In this document: piece by piece, positions 16,338-23,098 of the stretch
Layout of the letters: each line of letters opens with the position of its first letter
How positions within the stretch are numbered: position 1 is the stretch's first letter
Virus record (IMG/VR): IMGVR_UViG_3300044695_000792
Span: 1 to 32,468 of that record
DNA length: 32,468 bases
Strand: one strand, 5' to 3'
Source of the DNA: a virus
Translations under genes and position numbers: made by a program
Notes under the pieces: model-generated
What the model was told of the DNA's origin: nothing
Databases searched by the model: none
The model's input: the letters and a program-made list of their open reading frames with translations, nothing else

Positions 16338-16586
16338 ATGTCACAAGAGCCTATATTTAAGCTAAACTATAAGACCTTTCTGAGATCTCCTTTCAGCTAT
16401 ATATTCTTTATAGCTATCACTGCTATCATCTACTTAGGAAGAGTAATAATCTCCAATAAAGAGGCTGAGATAGAGATCCAGCAAAAGAGAATAGATGATT
16501 GTGATGAGGAAAGGAGAGCAGATAAGAAACTGCTTCAGGATATTGTATTCCAGAAAGAAATCAAAGATAAGATAGATGGAGAATAA
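16338..16586 (+). CDS. Single-TM coiled-coil protein, holin or spanin candidate (82 aa)
   Basis: One hydrophobic segment at residues about 19-37 (FSYIFFIAITAIIYLGRVI) is followed by a charged helix with coiled-coil character (KEAEIEIQQKRIDDCDEERRADKKLL). With a basic N-terminus and the lysin gene close behind, it fits a lysis protein: either a one-TM holin or the inner-membrane half of a spanin. It contains one Cys. The stop lies within the next gene's start by 11 bases. The role is inferred from topology and context. Confidence 0.55.
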   Translation: MSQEPIFKLNYKTFLRSPFSYIFFIAITAIIYLGRVIISNKEAEIEIQQKRIDDCDEERRADKKLLQDIVFQKEIKDKIDGE

Positions 16587-16800
16587 AGTATATTTGATCA
16601 CTAGTTTAGTGGCTGCTGTGGCCATCATGTTTACTCCAGTTAAGAAAGCTGAGTATGTCAAGCCTAAAAAGGATGCTGTGCATATAAAAGCAGAGCAGTA
16701 TCTGGAGGATCTAAAGCATGATAATGAGATAGCTCTAGAGAAGATGAAGCATGATGTTGACTCATTAAAGAAAAAGTCTTATATTCGTAAGAAAAAATGA
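16576..16800 (+). CDS. Small membrane-anchored basic protein, lysis region (74 aa)
   Basis: The N-terminal segment (VYLITSLVAAVAIMF) could be a membrane anchor or uncleaved signal, followed by a Lys-rich stretch and a helical region (KAEQYLEDLKHDNEIALEKMKHDVDSLKKK) ending in a basic tail. The pair with the previous gene resembles two-component spanin or holin sets, but no lipobox is seen. The stop is joined to the lysin start as ATGA. Function is unproven. Confidence 0.5.
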   Translation: MENKVYLITSLVAAVAIMFTPVKKAEYVKPKKDAVHIKAEQYLEDLKHDNEIALEKMKHDVDSLKKKSYIRKKK

Positions 16801-17243
16801 ATCTATCTCCTCATGTAACTCTGGCAGAATTTGAGAATTCTCCTACAGCTGTTAAACATGGCATCTCTAATAAGATGAATGCAGAGCAAATAGAAAGAGC
16901 TAAGCTAGTTTGTGTTAATTGTTTTGAGCCTATTAGAGCCTATTTAAAGAAACCTATTAGAGTGAATAGTGGATTTCGCTCACTGCTCTTGAATAAGAAG
17001 ATAGGAGGCAGTAAAACATCACAACACTGCAAAGGTGAAGCACTGGATCTAGATCTACATGATAGAAAGCTATTTAACTGGATCATTGATAATGTTCAAT
17101 TTGATCAGCTCATATATGAATTCGGCACTGATACAGCAGCTGATTGGTTCCATATCTCATACTCTCCAGTAAAGAATAGAAAGCAAGTTCTCAGAGCTGT
17201 GAAGCGAGCTGGGAAAACAGTATACATTCCATATATTAAGTGA
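16797..17243 (+). CDS. Peptidase M15 endolysin (148 aa)
   Basis: A peptidoglycan-cutting zinc peptidase of the M15A type that would release progeny by opening the cell wall. Residues 58-62 (SGFRS), 65-80 (LNKKIGG, TSQHCKG) and 117-122 (DWFHIS) carry the expected zinc ligands H77, D84 and H119, with E108 in IYEFG as catalytic base. Length is typical for the single-domain form. No signal peptide, so it needs help from a holin, matching the two membrane proteins before it. Start overlaps the prior stop as ATGA. Confidence 0.88.
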   Translation: MNLSPHVTLAEFENSPTAVKHGISNKMNAEQIERAKLVCVNCFEPIRAYLKKPIRVNSGFRSLLLNKKIGGSKTSQHCKGEALDLDLHDRKLFNWIIDNVQFDQLIYEFGTDTAADWFHISYSPVKNRKQVLRAVKRAGKTVYIPYIK

Positions 17244-17515
17244 TGCCTAGAAAGAAAAAAGATCTCAATGTAAACATTGATACTAAGAAAGTAGATGTTA
17301 AAATCTCCAGAAAGGATGGAAAGACTTCTGTTAATGTAGACTCTGATAAGGTAGATATTAACTATGAGAAGCATAATGATGAAGCTATCTTCACAGTAGA
17401 CTCTGATAAGGTAGATGTTAATGTAAAAAAAGATAATCAAGGTACTACAATAGAAGTGACTGATCAAAAAGGTATCATTTCTAAGGTAGTTAACTTTATA
17501 AAGAAGCTTCTTTAA
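17243..17515 (+). CDS. Repeat protein with amphipathic C-terminal helix (90 aa)
   Basis: The ATG at 17243 overlaps the lysin stop (TGATG); a GTG one codon earlier is less likely. After a basic start (PRKKKD) come three beta-like repeats of about 20 residues built on V-D-V/I-N (NIDTKKVDVKI, NVDSDKVDIN, TVDSDKVDVNV). A 21-base identical DNA repeat underlies the last two (17336-17356, 17396-17416). The protein ends in GIISKVVNFIKKLL, a cationic amphipathic helix like membrane-active peptides. As the last gene of the late operon, next to lysin, it may act on membranes or cell envelope; that is inference. Confidence 0.6.
   Translation: MPRKKKDLNVNIDTKKVDVKISRKDGKTSVNVDSDKVDINYEKHNDEAIFTVDSDKVDVNVKKDNQGTTIEVTDQKGIISKVVNFIKKLL
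17336..17416 (+). repeat. 60-bp-period direct repeat inside the repeat-protein gene
   Basis: The 21-mer at 17336-17356 (gtagactctgataaggtaga + t) is repeated exactly at 17396-17416. It encodes the VDSDKVD unit and has a period of 60 bases, i.e. 20 residues. Confidence 0.8.
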
Positions 17516-17541
17516 GCACTTTTTCTGATTTAAGTGGTAAG

Positions 17542-17569
17542 CCTGTCATTAATTTGACAGGTTTTTTTT
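17542..17569 (+). terminator. Strong intrinsic terminator ending the late operon
   Basis: Left arm cctgtca (17542-17548), loop ttaatt, right arm tgacagg (17555-17561) and eight T (17562-17569). It is the cleanest terminator in the window and separates late genes from early genes. Confidence 0.92.
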
Positions 17570-17698
17570 GCCTATAAACACTGGTATTTTGTTAAAAAGT
17601 TGAATAAATAATTAAAAATTTGTTTAAAAAGTTTTGCAGTTATGAAATAAATAGTAATTTAGCAGAGTCAATAAGGCACAAAACTAAAAAAAAGAGGT
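17570..17698 (+). promoter_or_regulatory. Probable early promoter region
   Basis: This A/T-rich gap after the late terminator must hold the start of early transcription. I see near-matches to the Bacteroidota -7 box, such as tattttg at 17585 and aaaatttg ending near 17612, with TTG triplets 15-20 bases upstream, but no exact TAnnTTTG. An open frame runs through from 17620, but its first 49 residues are low in quality; I treat them as non-coding. Confidence 0.4.
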
Positions 17699-17770
17699 AT
17701 GAAATTTTTAAAATTCGCTTTAGCAGTTTATCTATTAGGTTTAATCATTGGGATAATAGAATCAATATGA
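17699..17770 (+). CDS. Micro membrane peptide (23 aa)
   Basis: ATG at 17699 after aaagaggt encodes a 23-residue peptide: a short basic start (MKFLKF) and one hydrophobic helix (ALAVYLLGLIIGII) then ESI. Its stop TGA overlaps the next gene's ATG at 17767 (ATGA), the coupling pattern used across this genome, which argues that it is real. It would be the first gene of the early operon and would insert in the cytoplasmic membrane. A role in superinfection exclusion or host takeover is possible but unsupported. Confidence 0.5.
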   Translation: MKFLKFALAVYLLGLIIGIIESI

Positions 17771-18063
17771 GAGATATTAAACAAATAAACAGCTTTAAGG
17801 CAGCAGCAGATGATCTCTGGGATAGAATCATAGACTGCCAGTATGAACTTGAATCTATTGATAGGAGAAAGCAGATGTGGCTATCTGAGTCAAGCATGAA
17901 TCACTATGCACAGGATGCTATCCAGAGATTGATTCATGAAGAGTTTGAGATGGAAGATAAGCAATCAGCTCTCATGCACAGCTATAGAATAATAATGGAT
18001 AAATTAATGAGCATATGGAAAGAGAGTGCAGCAACTGCTACGGAGAAGGATATGAGGAAGTAG
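17767..18063 (+). CDS. Hypothetical helical early protein (98 aa)
   Basis: Start 17767 is chosen because it overlaps the micro-peptide stop as ATGA and because the product becomes protein-like only from there (MRDIKQINSFKAAADDLWDRIIDCQYELESIDRRKQMW). It is mainly helical, with many charged residues and no known motif. Its 3' end overlaps the Cys-rich mini-gene by 49 bases in another frame. Early-operon function unknown. Confidence 0.5.
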   Translation: MRDIKQINSFKAAADDLWDRIIDCQYELESIDRRKQMWLSESSMNHYAQDAIQRLIHEEFEMEDKQSALMHSYRIIMDKLMSIWKESAATATEKDMRK

Positions 18064-18182
18064 TAGAATGTGATCTGCCAGCTTCAATGTGCTGCGGTGG
18101 ATGTGTAAAAGAATATATGTGTGAACAATGTAATGGTACAGGCTATGAAGAATATGAAGATGAAGAAACAGAAGGAGAATGA
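18015..18182 (+). CDS. DnaJ-type CxxCxGxG mini zinc protein (55 aa)
   Basis: The frame starts at ATG 18015, just after an in-frame stop at 18000-18002. It contains two copies of the DnaJ zinc-finger repeat CxxCxGxG: CSNCYGEGYEE (residues 5-15) and CEQCNGTGYEE (36-46), with further Cys at 19, 26, 27 and 30 (CCGGC). The tail is acidic (EYEDEETEGE). It likely binds one or two zinc ions and may bind protein or nucleic acid. It overlaps both neighbours in other frames. The motif spacing is so regular that I regard it as real. Confidence 0.65.
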   Translation: MERECSNCYGEGYEEVVECDLPASMCCGGCVKEYMCEQCNGTGYEEYEDEETEGE

Positions 18183-18315
18183 ATTCACTCAGTTAAATTA
18201 TCCTCTAGTCAGAAGGATGCACTGGTGGAGAATGAAATCATTCAATGAAGATAAAGGAGGGAGCTTTGATGTACAGCTCTATCTCAGATACTGTGATGCT
18301 AAATTTAGGTTATGA
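18160..18315 (+). CDS. Small hypothetical early protein (51 aa)
   Basis: The start is uncertain: ATGs at 18145, 18154 and 18160 are in frame within the end of the Cys-rich gene; I chose 18160 as it shortens the overlap to 23 bases. The product is basic then aromatic (YPLVRRMHWWRMKSF) and ends DVQLYLRYCDAKFRL. The stop overlaps the HNH gene start as ATGA. Not recognised. Confidence 0.5.
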   Translation: MKKQKENEFTQLNYPLVRRMHWWRMKSFNEDKGGSFDVQLYLRYCDAKFRL

Positions 18316-18932
18316 ATATACTAGAAGAGATAAGGAAGAGATATCCTCATGAGCCTACTAAGAAAATAGCTGAGGATCTAGGACTCACATTAAGTCAAGT
18401 CTATAATAGAGCTCATGATATGGGACTTAAGAAATCAGATGAGTATAATAATACTACAGATTCTGGTAGATTCCCTAAAGGAATCAGAAGATCTCCAGGT
18501 ACTGAGTTTAAAAAAGGAATGATCCCTCATAATAAAGGAAAGAAAATGCCTTCTGATGTTTATCAAAAAGTATCTACTACATTCTTTAAGAAAGGGAATA
18601 AGCCTCACAATACTAAACAGGATTTAGATATCAGCATCAGAAGAGATAAGAGTGGAGCAGAATACAAATATATTAAGCTAGCAGATTCTCAATGGGAACT
18701 CTATCATAGATATCTCTGGAAGCTTCATCATGGATCTATTCCAAAAGGACATATAATAGTTTTCAAGGATAAAAATTCAATGAATTGTACCATAGAGAAT
18801 CTGGAGATAATAACCTATAATGAGAATATGGACAGGAATACTATTCAAAGATATCCAGCTCCATTAAGACAAGTAATGAAATTAACTAACAAACTAATAA
18901 GAAAGATAAATGGCAAGGAACAAAATAAGTGA
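18312..18932 (+). CDS. HNH endonuclease with N-terminal HTH (206 aa)
   Basis: Residues 1-40 form a helix-turn-helix (TKKIAEDLGLTLSQVYNRAHDMGL) and about 127-168 an HNH_3-type nuclease core (ELYHRYLWKLHHGSIPKGH, FKDKNSMNCTIENLEIIT) with the expected His, Asp/Asn and NLE motif. Between them are basic Gly-rich repeats (GMIPHNKGKK, FKKGNKPHN). Such proteins are homing or packaging-associated nucleases. It is coupled to genes on both sides and sits far from terminase, so a homing-type origin is plausible. It overlaps the next gene by 23 bases. Confidence 0.8.
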   Translation: MNILEEIRKRYPHEPTKKIAEDLGLTLSQVYNRAHDMGLKKSDEYNNTTDSGRFPKGIRRSPGTEFKKGMIPHNKGKKMPSDVYQKVSTTFFKKGNKPHNTKQDLDISIRRDKSGAEYKYIKLADSQWELYHRYLWKLHHGSIPKGHIIVFKDKNSMNCTIENLEIITYNENMDRNTIQRYPAPLRQVMKLTNKLIRKINGKEQNK

Positions 18933-19155
18933 TCTAAGAGATCATCTATTCGCAGCACTGGAGAGAATTGATAATGATGATCTGACAGCAGATCAAATTC
19001 AACAGGAAGTCAACAAAGCTAAGGCTATAGCTTCAATAGGTAGCGTATTAATAAACTCAGCTAAGGTAGAGATGGAATATATCAAAGCTACTGGAAAGCT
19101 AGATACAGCTTCTGAATTATTTAAGAGTATTAATGATCCAAAACAGCTCCAATGA
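18910..19155 (+). CDS. Hypothetical helical early protein (81 aa)
   Basis: An all-helical protein (ISDLRDHLFAALERI, DQIQQEVNKAKAIASIGSVLINSAKVEMEYIKATG) of a kind common in early regions of Bacteroidota phages and prophages. No enzyme motif. Its stop overlaps the next small gene (ATGA at 19152). Function unknown. Confidence 0.6.
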   Translation: MARNKISDLRDHLFAALERIDNDDLTADQIQQEVNKAKAIASIGSVLINSAKVEMEYIKATGKLDTASELFKSINDPKQLQ

Positions 19156-19298
19156 AGTACTATAAAATCACATACAGATTCAATGATGGATATAAGTGGA
19201 GAATAGGATATAGAACTCTCCAGGCGAATTCACCAGAGGATGCAATAAAGAGAGCTGATATGTGGCCTCAGTTAATTAAAAAAGTAGAATTGATATGA
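19152..19298 (+). CDS. Small hypothetical protein (48 aa)
   Basis: Encodes a basic, aromatic peptide (YYKITYRFNDGYKWRIGYRTLQA) with a short helix (PEDAIKRADMW). Both ends fit the genome's coupling rule: its ATG overlaps the previous stop (ATGA at 19152) and its stop overlaps the next ATG (ATGA at 19295), so it fills an otherwise empty gap exactly. Function unknown. Confidence 0.65.
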   Translation: MKYYKITYRFNDGYKWRIGYRTLQANSPEDAIKRADMWPQLIKKVELI

Positions 19299-19633
19299 AA
19301 AAAGCCACAAAGAGAATACCAGTATTAATGCAGATTGAACATCCCATAACTGGAAATATTCATACTAGAGAAATTTTAACAAAAAACATAGATGAATATT
19401 TAAAAAAATATAATGGTCCTAATATATATGGAACTAAATGGACTATGATACCATTTAATAAATATAGAGTATGGCTAGAGGATAGCGTAGAGCCAGAAGG
19501 AGGCTATTGGTGGTATTGTTTTGAAGATGCTAGAGGTTATTTAAGACAAGAGGAATTTGTTTATAAAAATACAGATGAGCTAGATACGCTGCAGCAGTAT
19601 ATTGAATGGGGATATAAAATAGAGAAATTATGA
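19295..19633 (+). CDS. Hypothetical protein rich in aromatics (112 aa)
   Basis: Not recognised. It has a mixed alpha/beta pattern and a Trp/Tyr-rich centre (GGYWWYCFEDARGYLRQ) and is coupled by ATGA to both neighbours. More A/T-rich than the replication genes after it. Confidence 0.55.
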   Translation: MKKATKRIPVLMQIEHPITGNIHTREILTKNIDEYLKKYNGPNIYGTKWTMIPFNKYRVWLEDSVEPEGGYWWYCFEDARGYLRQEEFVYKNTDELDTLQQYIEWGYKIEKL

Positions 19634-19812
19634 AAGGATATATTAAGATTAAAAAGATGAACATAGAGCCTGATAAATTTGGTCAACATATAAAAGTTAC
19701 TATGATAGGTTTATATGATGAAGATGATAAATGGATTAAATGGATACCATTGAATGAAGCACTGATAGAATTATTAAAGGATACAAAGATAGAGGTAAAT
19801 TATGAAAAATAA
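19630..19812 (+). CDS. Small hypothetical protein (60 aa)
   Basis: Not recognised. Beta-like start (YIKIKKMNIEPDKFGQHIKVTMIGLYD) then a short helix (LNEALIELL). ATGA overlap with the previous gene and 11-base overlap with the DnaA-like gene. Confidence 0.55.
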   Translation: MKGYIKIKKMNIEPDKFGQHIKVTMIGLYDEDDKWIKWIPLNEALIELLKDTKIEVNYEK

Positions 19813-20269
19813 GGAGAAAACAAAACAGGAGATCGCTAGAATTAGAATAGCAAAGCACTTAATAAAACAATATGGACTAGATCTGGACAGCAGATCTCAG
19901 ACTTTAGTTTATCAAAGATTCTATTTGTACTTTGAGCTTAGAAAAAACTGCACTCTTCAGGAGATAGGCCATATGTTTAGAAAGGATCATGCTAGTGTAT
20001 TGCATGGAATCAAGATGCATGAAGCATGGACTCTAGTCAATGACAAGCAATATCTAAACACAATTAAACCAATAAAGGAGGATTTTGAGACTCAGATGCT
20101 GGAAGGATTCTCTAAAGGAGATGAGTTAAGGATCTATCTGGAGGATATCTTCCAGGATGTAGCTACATTAAATATAAAAATGAGAGTTAATAAGGACTTT
20201 CTAGATAAGCTAGGAGATATTAAAACATTCCAGGATTTACATGATGTCTATCTGGAGCATATTGAGTAG
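19802..20269 (+). CDS. DnaA domain IV-like DNA-binding protein (155 aa)
   Basis: Residues about 35-80 resemble the DNA-binding domain of the initiator DnaA: a helix (YQRFYLYFELRKNCT), then LQEIGHMFRKDHASVLHGIKMH with DHASV (62-66) in place of the DnaA signature DHTTV. The AAA+ part of DnaA is absent; the rest is a helical C-terminus. The gene ends at the edge of the repeat-bearing non-coding region and precedes the primase-helicase, so it may bind those repeats as an origin or operator protein. Binding site and role are inference; the HTH similarity is fairly clear. Confidence 0.65.
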   Translation: MKNKEKTKQEIARIRIAKHLIKQYGLDLDSRSQTLVYQRFYLYFELRKNCTLQEIGHMFRKDHASVLHGIKMHEAWTLVNDKQYLNTIKPIKEDFETQMLEGFSKGDELRIYLEDIFQDVATLNIKMRVNKDFLDKLGDIKTFQDLHDVYLEHIE

Positions 20270-20468
20270 GTACTTTAGTACACTTTAAGGCTTCCCTATA
20301 TATATATATATTATTATTTTTTACCTATTTTCGCTGTTTTTGAAAACTTGAGGGGTGAAAAGGGTAAAATAATGCGTCAATGTGTACCAGAGGAAGCTAA
20401 CTAGTTGATTATCAAGTGCAATTATAGGTACACATTATAGGTACTAATTAAAATTTTTTTAAAATTCA
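20270..20468. other. Putative replication origin / control region
   Basis: The longest non-coding stretch in the window. It holds: attataggtac twice (20421-20431 and 20434-20444, 13-base period); an inverted copy of ggtacaca as tgtgtacc at 20381-20388; gtacac again at 20278-20283; an A/T-rich tract (20298-20322); and a palindrome gttttTGaaaac at 20336-20347. Repeats beside an A/T-rich melting region, between a DnaA-like gene and the helicase gene, are what an origin looks like. The same repeats could instead be operators for the helicase operon. A T run lies at 20454-20460. Confidence 0.5.
20421..20444 (+). repeat. Iteron-like 11-bp direct repeats
   Basis: Two exact copies of attataggtac, 13 bases apart start to start, with an inverted partial copy (tgtgtacc, 20381-20388) about 40 bases upstream. 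Confidence 0.75.
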
Positions 20469-22841
20469 ATGTATTACAAAGTAAGTTTATTCAAAACTGT
20501 GAAGGATGTCTCTAATCCTTTTCACATGGATCTCTCATACTGCCTGGACAGGATAAGGAATGGGAATAGCAGAGAGCTAGTAGAAAAAATAAGAGCAGCA
20601 ACTAAGGAAGAGCAGAGAGTGCTTAAGACTAATCTTCCAGGAGTTTGTTTCAATGGCACATTCAAGCACAGATCAGTAGCTGGAATAGATCAAAGATCTG
20701 GATTAATTATCCTGGATTTTGATGATATGGATAATGCTGAGCAGTATAAAAAAGAGCTGATAAAGGATAAACATATATTTGCAGCCTGGATCTCTCCATC
20801 TGGAAGAGGAGTGAAAGTATTAATCAAGATCAGCACTTCTGAGAATCACAAAGGGTATTTTGATGCCTTAAAACATCACTTTAATTCTCCATACTGGGAT
20901 GATTCTGGATCTAATCTAGATAGATTCTGTTTTGAGAGCTATGATCCTGAGATCTATATCAATCAGAAAGCTGAGATCTGGACTAAATTTGAAGCTCCAG
21001 AGATGGATGAGATAGGATATGAGACTGTGCTCCTTCCAGTGAAGTCAGATAATAGAATCATAGAGAATCTTCTAATATGGTGGGATAAGAAATATGGAAT
21101 GATTCCAGGACAGAAGAATAATAATCTCTTTAAGCTGGCCAGAGCTTTGAATTCATTTGGAATCCATAAGCATGAAGCTCAGAATGTACTGCTTAAATTT
21201 GATGAGGGAGGAAAGGATAAGGAGATTCTGAAGCTTCTAGATAGTGCTTATAAGAATACTGCTGATTTTGGATCTAGATTCTTTGAAGATACTCAGACAA
21301 GAGAGAGAATAGAGAAGCATATCAGATCTGGGAAGTCAGTGAAGGATATAGTCAATAACTTTCCAGAGTATTCCAGTGATGAGATAGAGAAGTCAGTGGA
21401 AGGAATAAAAGAAACTATCTCTATAGATGAATTCTGGAAGTATGATAAGAATGGAAGGATATCTCTAGTAGTGCATAAGTTTAAATTCTGGCTACAGCAG
21501 AACAACTTTTATAAGTACTTTCCATCTAATAGCACTACCTACAGCTTTATTAAGAAAGATCAGAACTTGATAGAAGAAACTAATAAGGATAGAATCAAGG
21601 ATTTTGTACTGAGCAAGCTTATGGAGAGAGAGGATCATGGTTTCATGGCCTATGATATGATGGCAGCCAGTACTAAGTACTTTGAGAGCAACTTCCTCTC
21701 CATGCTAGATAGTGCTGAGATAGAGATGATAGAAGATACTGCTACTGAGTGCTATCTCTATTATCGTAATTGTGCTGTGAGAATCACTAAGGATGGCATA
21801 GAACAGCTTGATTATATTGATATGCCAGGCTATATCTGGAAGAAACAGATAATTGACAGAGACTATATTCCTTCTGATCATCATGATAGTGAATTCAGAA
21901 CATTTATCTGGCTAATAGCTGGGAAGAATCCTTCAAAGTATGAGAGCTTTAAGTCAGTGATAGGCTATCTTATGCATTCCTATAAGACATCAGCTAACAA
22001 TAGAGCTATTATCTTCAATGATGAGACTATATCTGAGAATCCCAATGGAGGATCTGGAAAGGGACTTTTCTGGAATGCACTCAGTAAACTTAAGAATGTG
22101 AGCTCCATAGATGGAAAGACCTTTGAATTTACAAGATCATTCCCCTATCAGACAGTTAGCACTGATACTCAGCTCCTGGTATTTGATGATGTTAAAAAGA
22201 ACTTTGGCTTTGAGAGTCTCTTCTCAGTAGTGACTGAAGGAATTACTCTGGAATACAAAGGACAGCCAGCTGTAAAGCTTCCAGTGCAGAAATCTCCTAA
22301 GATTATAATCACTACTAACTACACTATAGGAGGGGTAGGAGGAAGTTTTGAACGTAGAAAATTTGAAGTAGAGATGTCTGATTATTTCTCTCATATGCAC
22401 TCTCCAGTAGATGAGTTCGGACATATGCTCTTTGAGGACTGGAATGATGAGGAATGGAAGAGATTTGATTCCTATATGATCTCATGCTGCCAGTTCTATC
22501 TACAGCATGGACTTATAAAGCATGACTTCAATAATCTGGAAGTGAGGAAGTATATCAAAGAGACTTCATATGAGTTCTATGAATGGAGTGAGGATGATAA
22601 TATACCAGTGAACACTAGACTCTACAAAGATGAGCTGTATACTAAGCTAGTGGAGGAGTATTCTGATCTGGCTAAGTGGCTAACAAAAAAGAAATTTACT
22701 TCCTGGCTTAAGTCTTATGGAATGTATAAAGAGTACAGAATAATAGAAGGTAAAACAAATAACCTTCGCTGGATAGAATTCGAGGATCTGGATCAAGAGC
22801 CTACAGATGAATTCACTCCAGGATCAGATGCACCATTTTAA
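20469..22841 (+). CDS. VirE_N (BT4734-like) primase / SF3-type helicase (790 aa)
   Basis: The main replication enzyme. Residues about 30-150 match the VirE N-terminal/BT4734 domain (AGIDQRSGLIILDFDDMDN, FAAWISPSGRGVKVLIKI), which is related to archaeo-eukaryotic primases and has the acidic LDFDD motif. A middle helical region follows. Residues about 500-640 are a superfamily 3 or DUF5906-type helicase: Walker A GGSGKG (about 526-531), Walker B LLVFDDV (about 567-573), sensor IITTNYT (about 612) and FERRKFE. It starts after an A/T-rich leader without Shine-Dalgarno. The first 1.3 kb has not one CpG. It probably makes primers and unwinds the phage DNA; polymerase must come from the host. Confidence 0.88.
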   Translation: MYYKVSLFKTVKDVSNPFHMDLSYCLDRIRNGNSRELVEKIRAATKEEQRVLKTNLPGVCFNGTFKHRSVAGIDQRSGLIILDFDDMDNAEQYKKELIKDKHIFAAWISPSGRGVKVLIKISTSENHKGYFDALKHHFNSPYWDDSGSNLDRFCFESYDPEIYINQKAEIWTKFEAPEMDEIGYETVLLPVKSDNRIIENLLIWWDKKYGMIPGQKNNNLFKLARALNSFGIHKHEAQNVLLKFDEGGKDKEILKLLDSAYKNTADFGSRFFEDTQTRERIEKHIRSGKSVKDIVNNFPEYSSDEIEKSVEGIKETISIDEFWKYDKNGRISLVVHKFKFWLQQNNFYKYFPSNSTTYSFIKKDQNLIEETNKDRIKDFVLSKLMEREDHGFMAYDMMAASTKYFESNFLSMLDSAEIEMIEDTATECYLYYRNCAVRITKDGIEQLDYIDMPGYIWKKQIIDRDYIPSDHHDSEFRTFIWLIAGKNPSKYESFKSVIGYLMHSYKTSANNRAIIFNDETISENPNGGSGKGLFWNALSKLKNVSSIDGKTFEFTRSFPYQTVSTDTQLLVFDDVKKNFGFESLFSVVTEGITLEYKGQPAVKLPVQKSPKIIITTNYTIGGVGGSFERRKFEVEMSDYFSHMHSPVDEFGHMLFEDWNDEEWKRFDSYMISCCQFYLQHGLIKHDFNNLEVRKYIKETSYEFYEWSEDDNIPVNTRLYKDELYTKLVEEYSDLAKWLTKKKFTSWLKSYGMYKEYRIIEGKTNNLRWIEFEDLDQEPTDEFTPGSDAPF

Positions 22842-22852
22842 ATAAATATACA

Positions 22853-23098
22853 ATGAAAACAACAGAAGAGATCTTAGATCAGATGCTGGAAACATTCCAG
22901 GAAACAAAAATGAAGGATACAGATCCTAAAAAACTATGCTTTGTAATGAGCTCAGACTTATATCACAGGCTACATGATAAGAAATCCTATAAGAGATTTA
23001 AGATCTATCACTCAGATCTCCTTAAAATGGATACAGCTTTCATTCTGAGCAGAAGAGATAAGGATAGATACATTAAATATTTAAACGCATTGACATGA
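22853..23098 (+). CDS. Small hypothetical protein (81 aa)
   Basis: Not recognised. Helical start (EEILDQMLETFQETKM) and a basic second half (LYHRLHDKKSYKRFKIYH, SRRDKDRYIKYLNAL). Starts 11 bases after the helicase gene and is coupled by ATGA to the nuclease gene, so a replication or repair accessory role is possible. Confidence 0.55.
   Translation: MKTTEEILDQMLETFQETKMKDTDPKKLCFVMSSDLYHRLHDKKSYKRFKIYHSDLLKMDTAFILSRRDKDRYIKYLNALT

Noticed and set aside
17620-17766. Longer start for the first helical early protein
   Set aside because: The added 49 residues are low-complexity and would cover the likely promoter region and the 23-residue peptide; the ATGA junction at 17767 is the better start.
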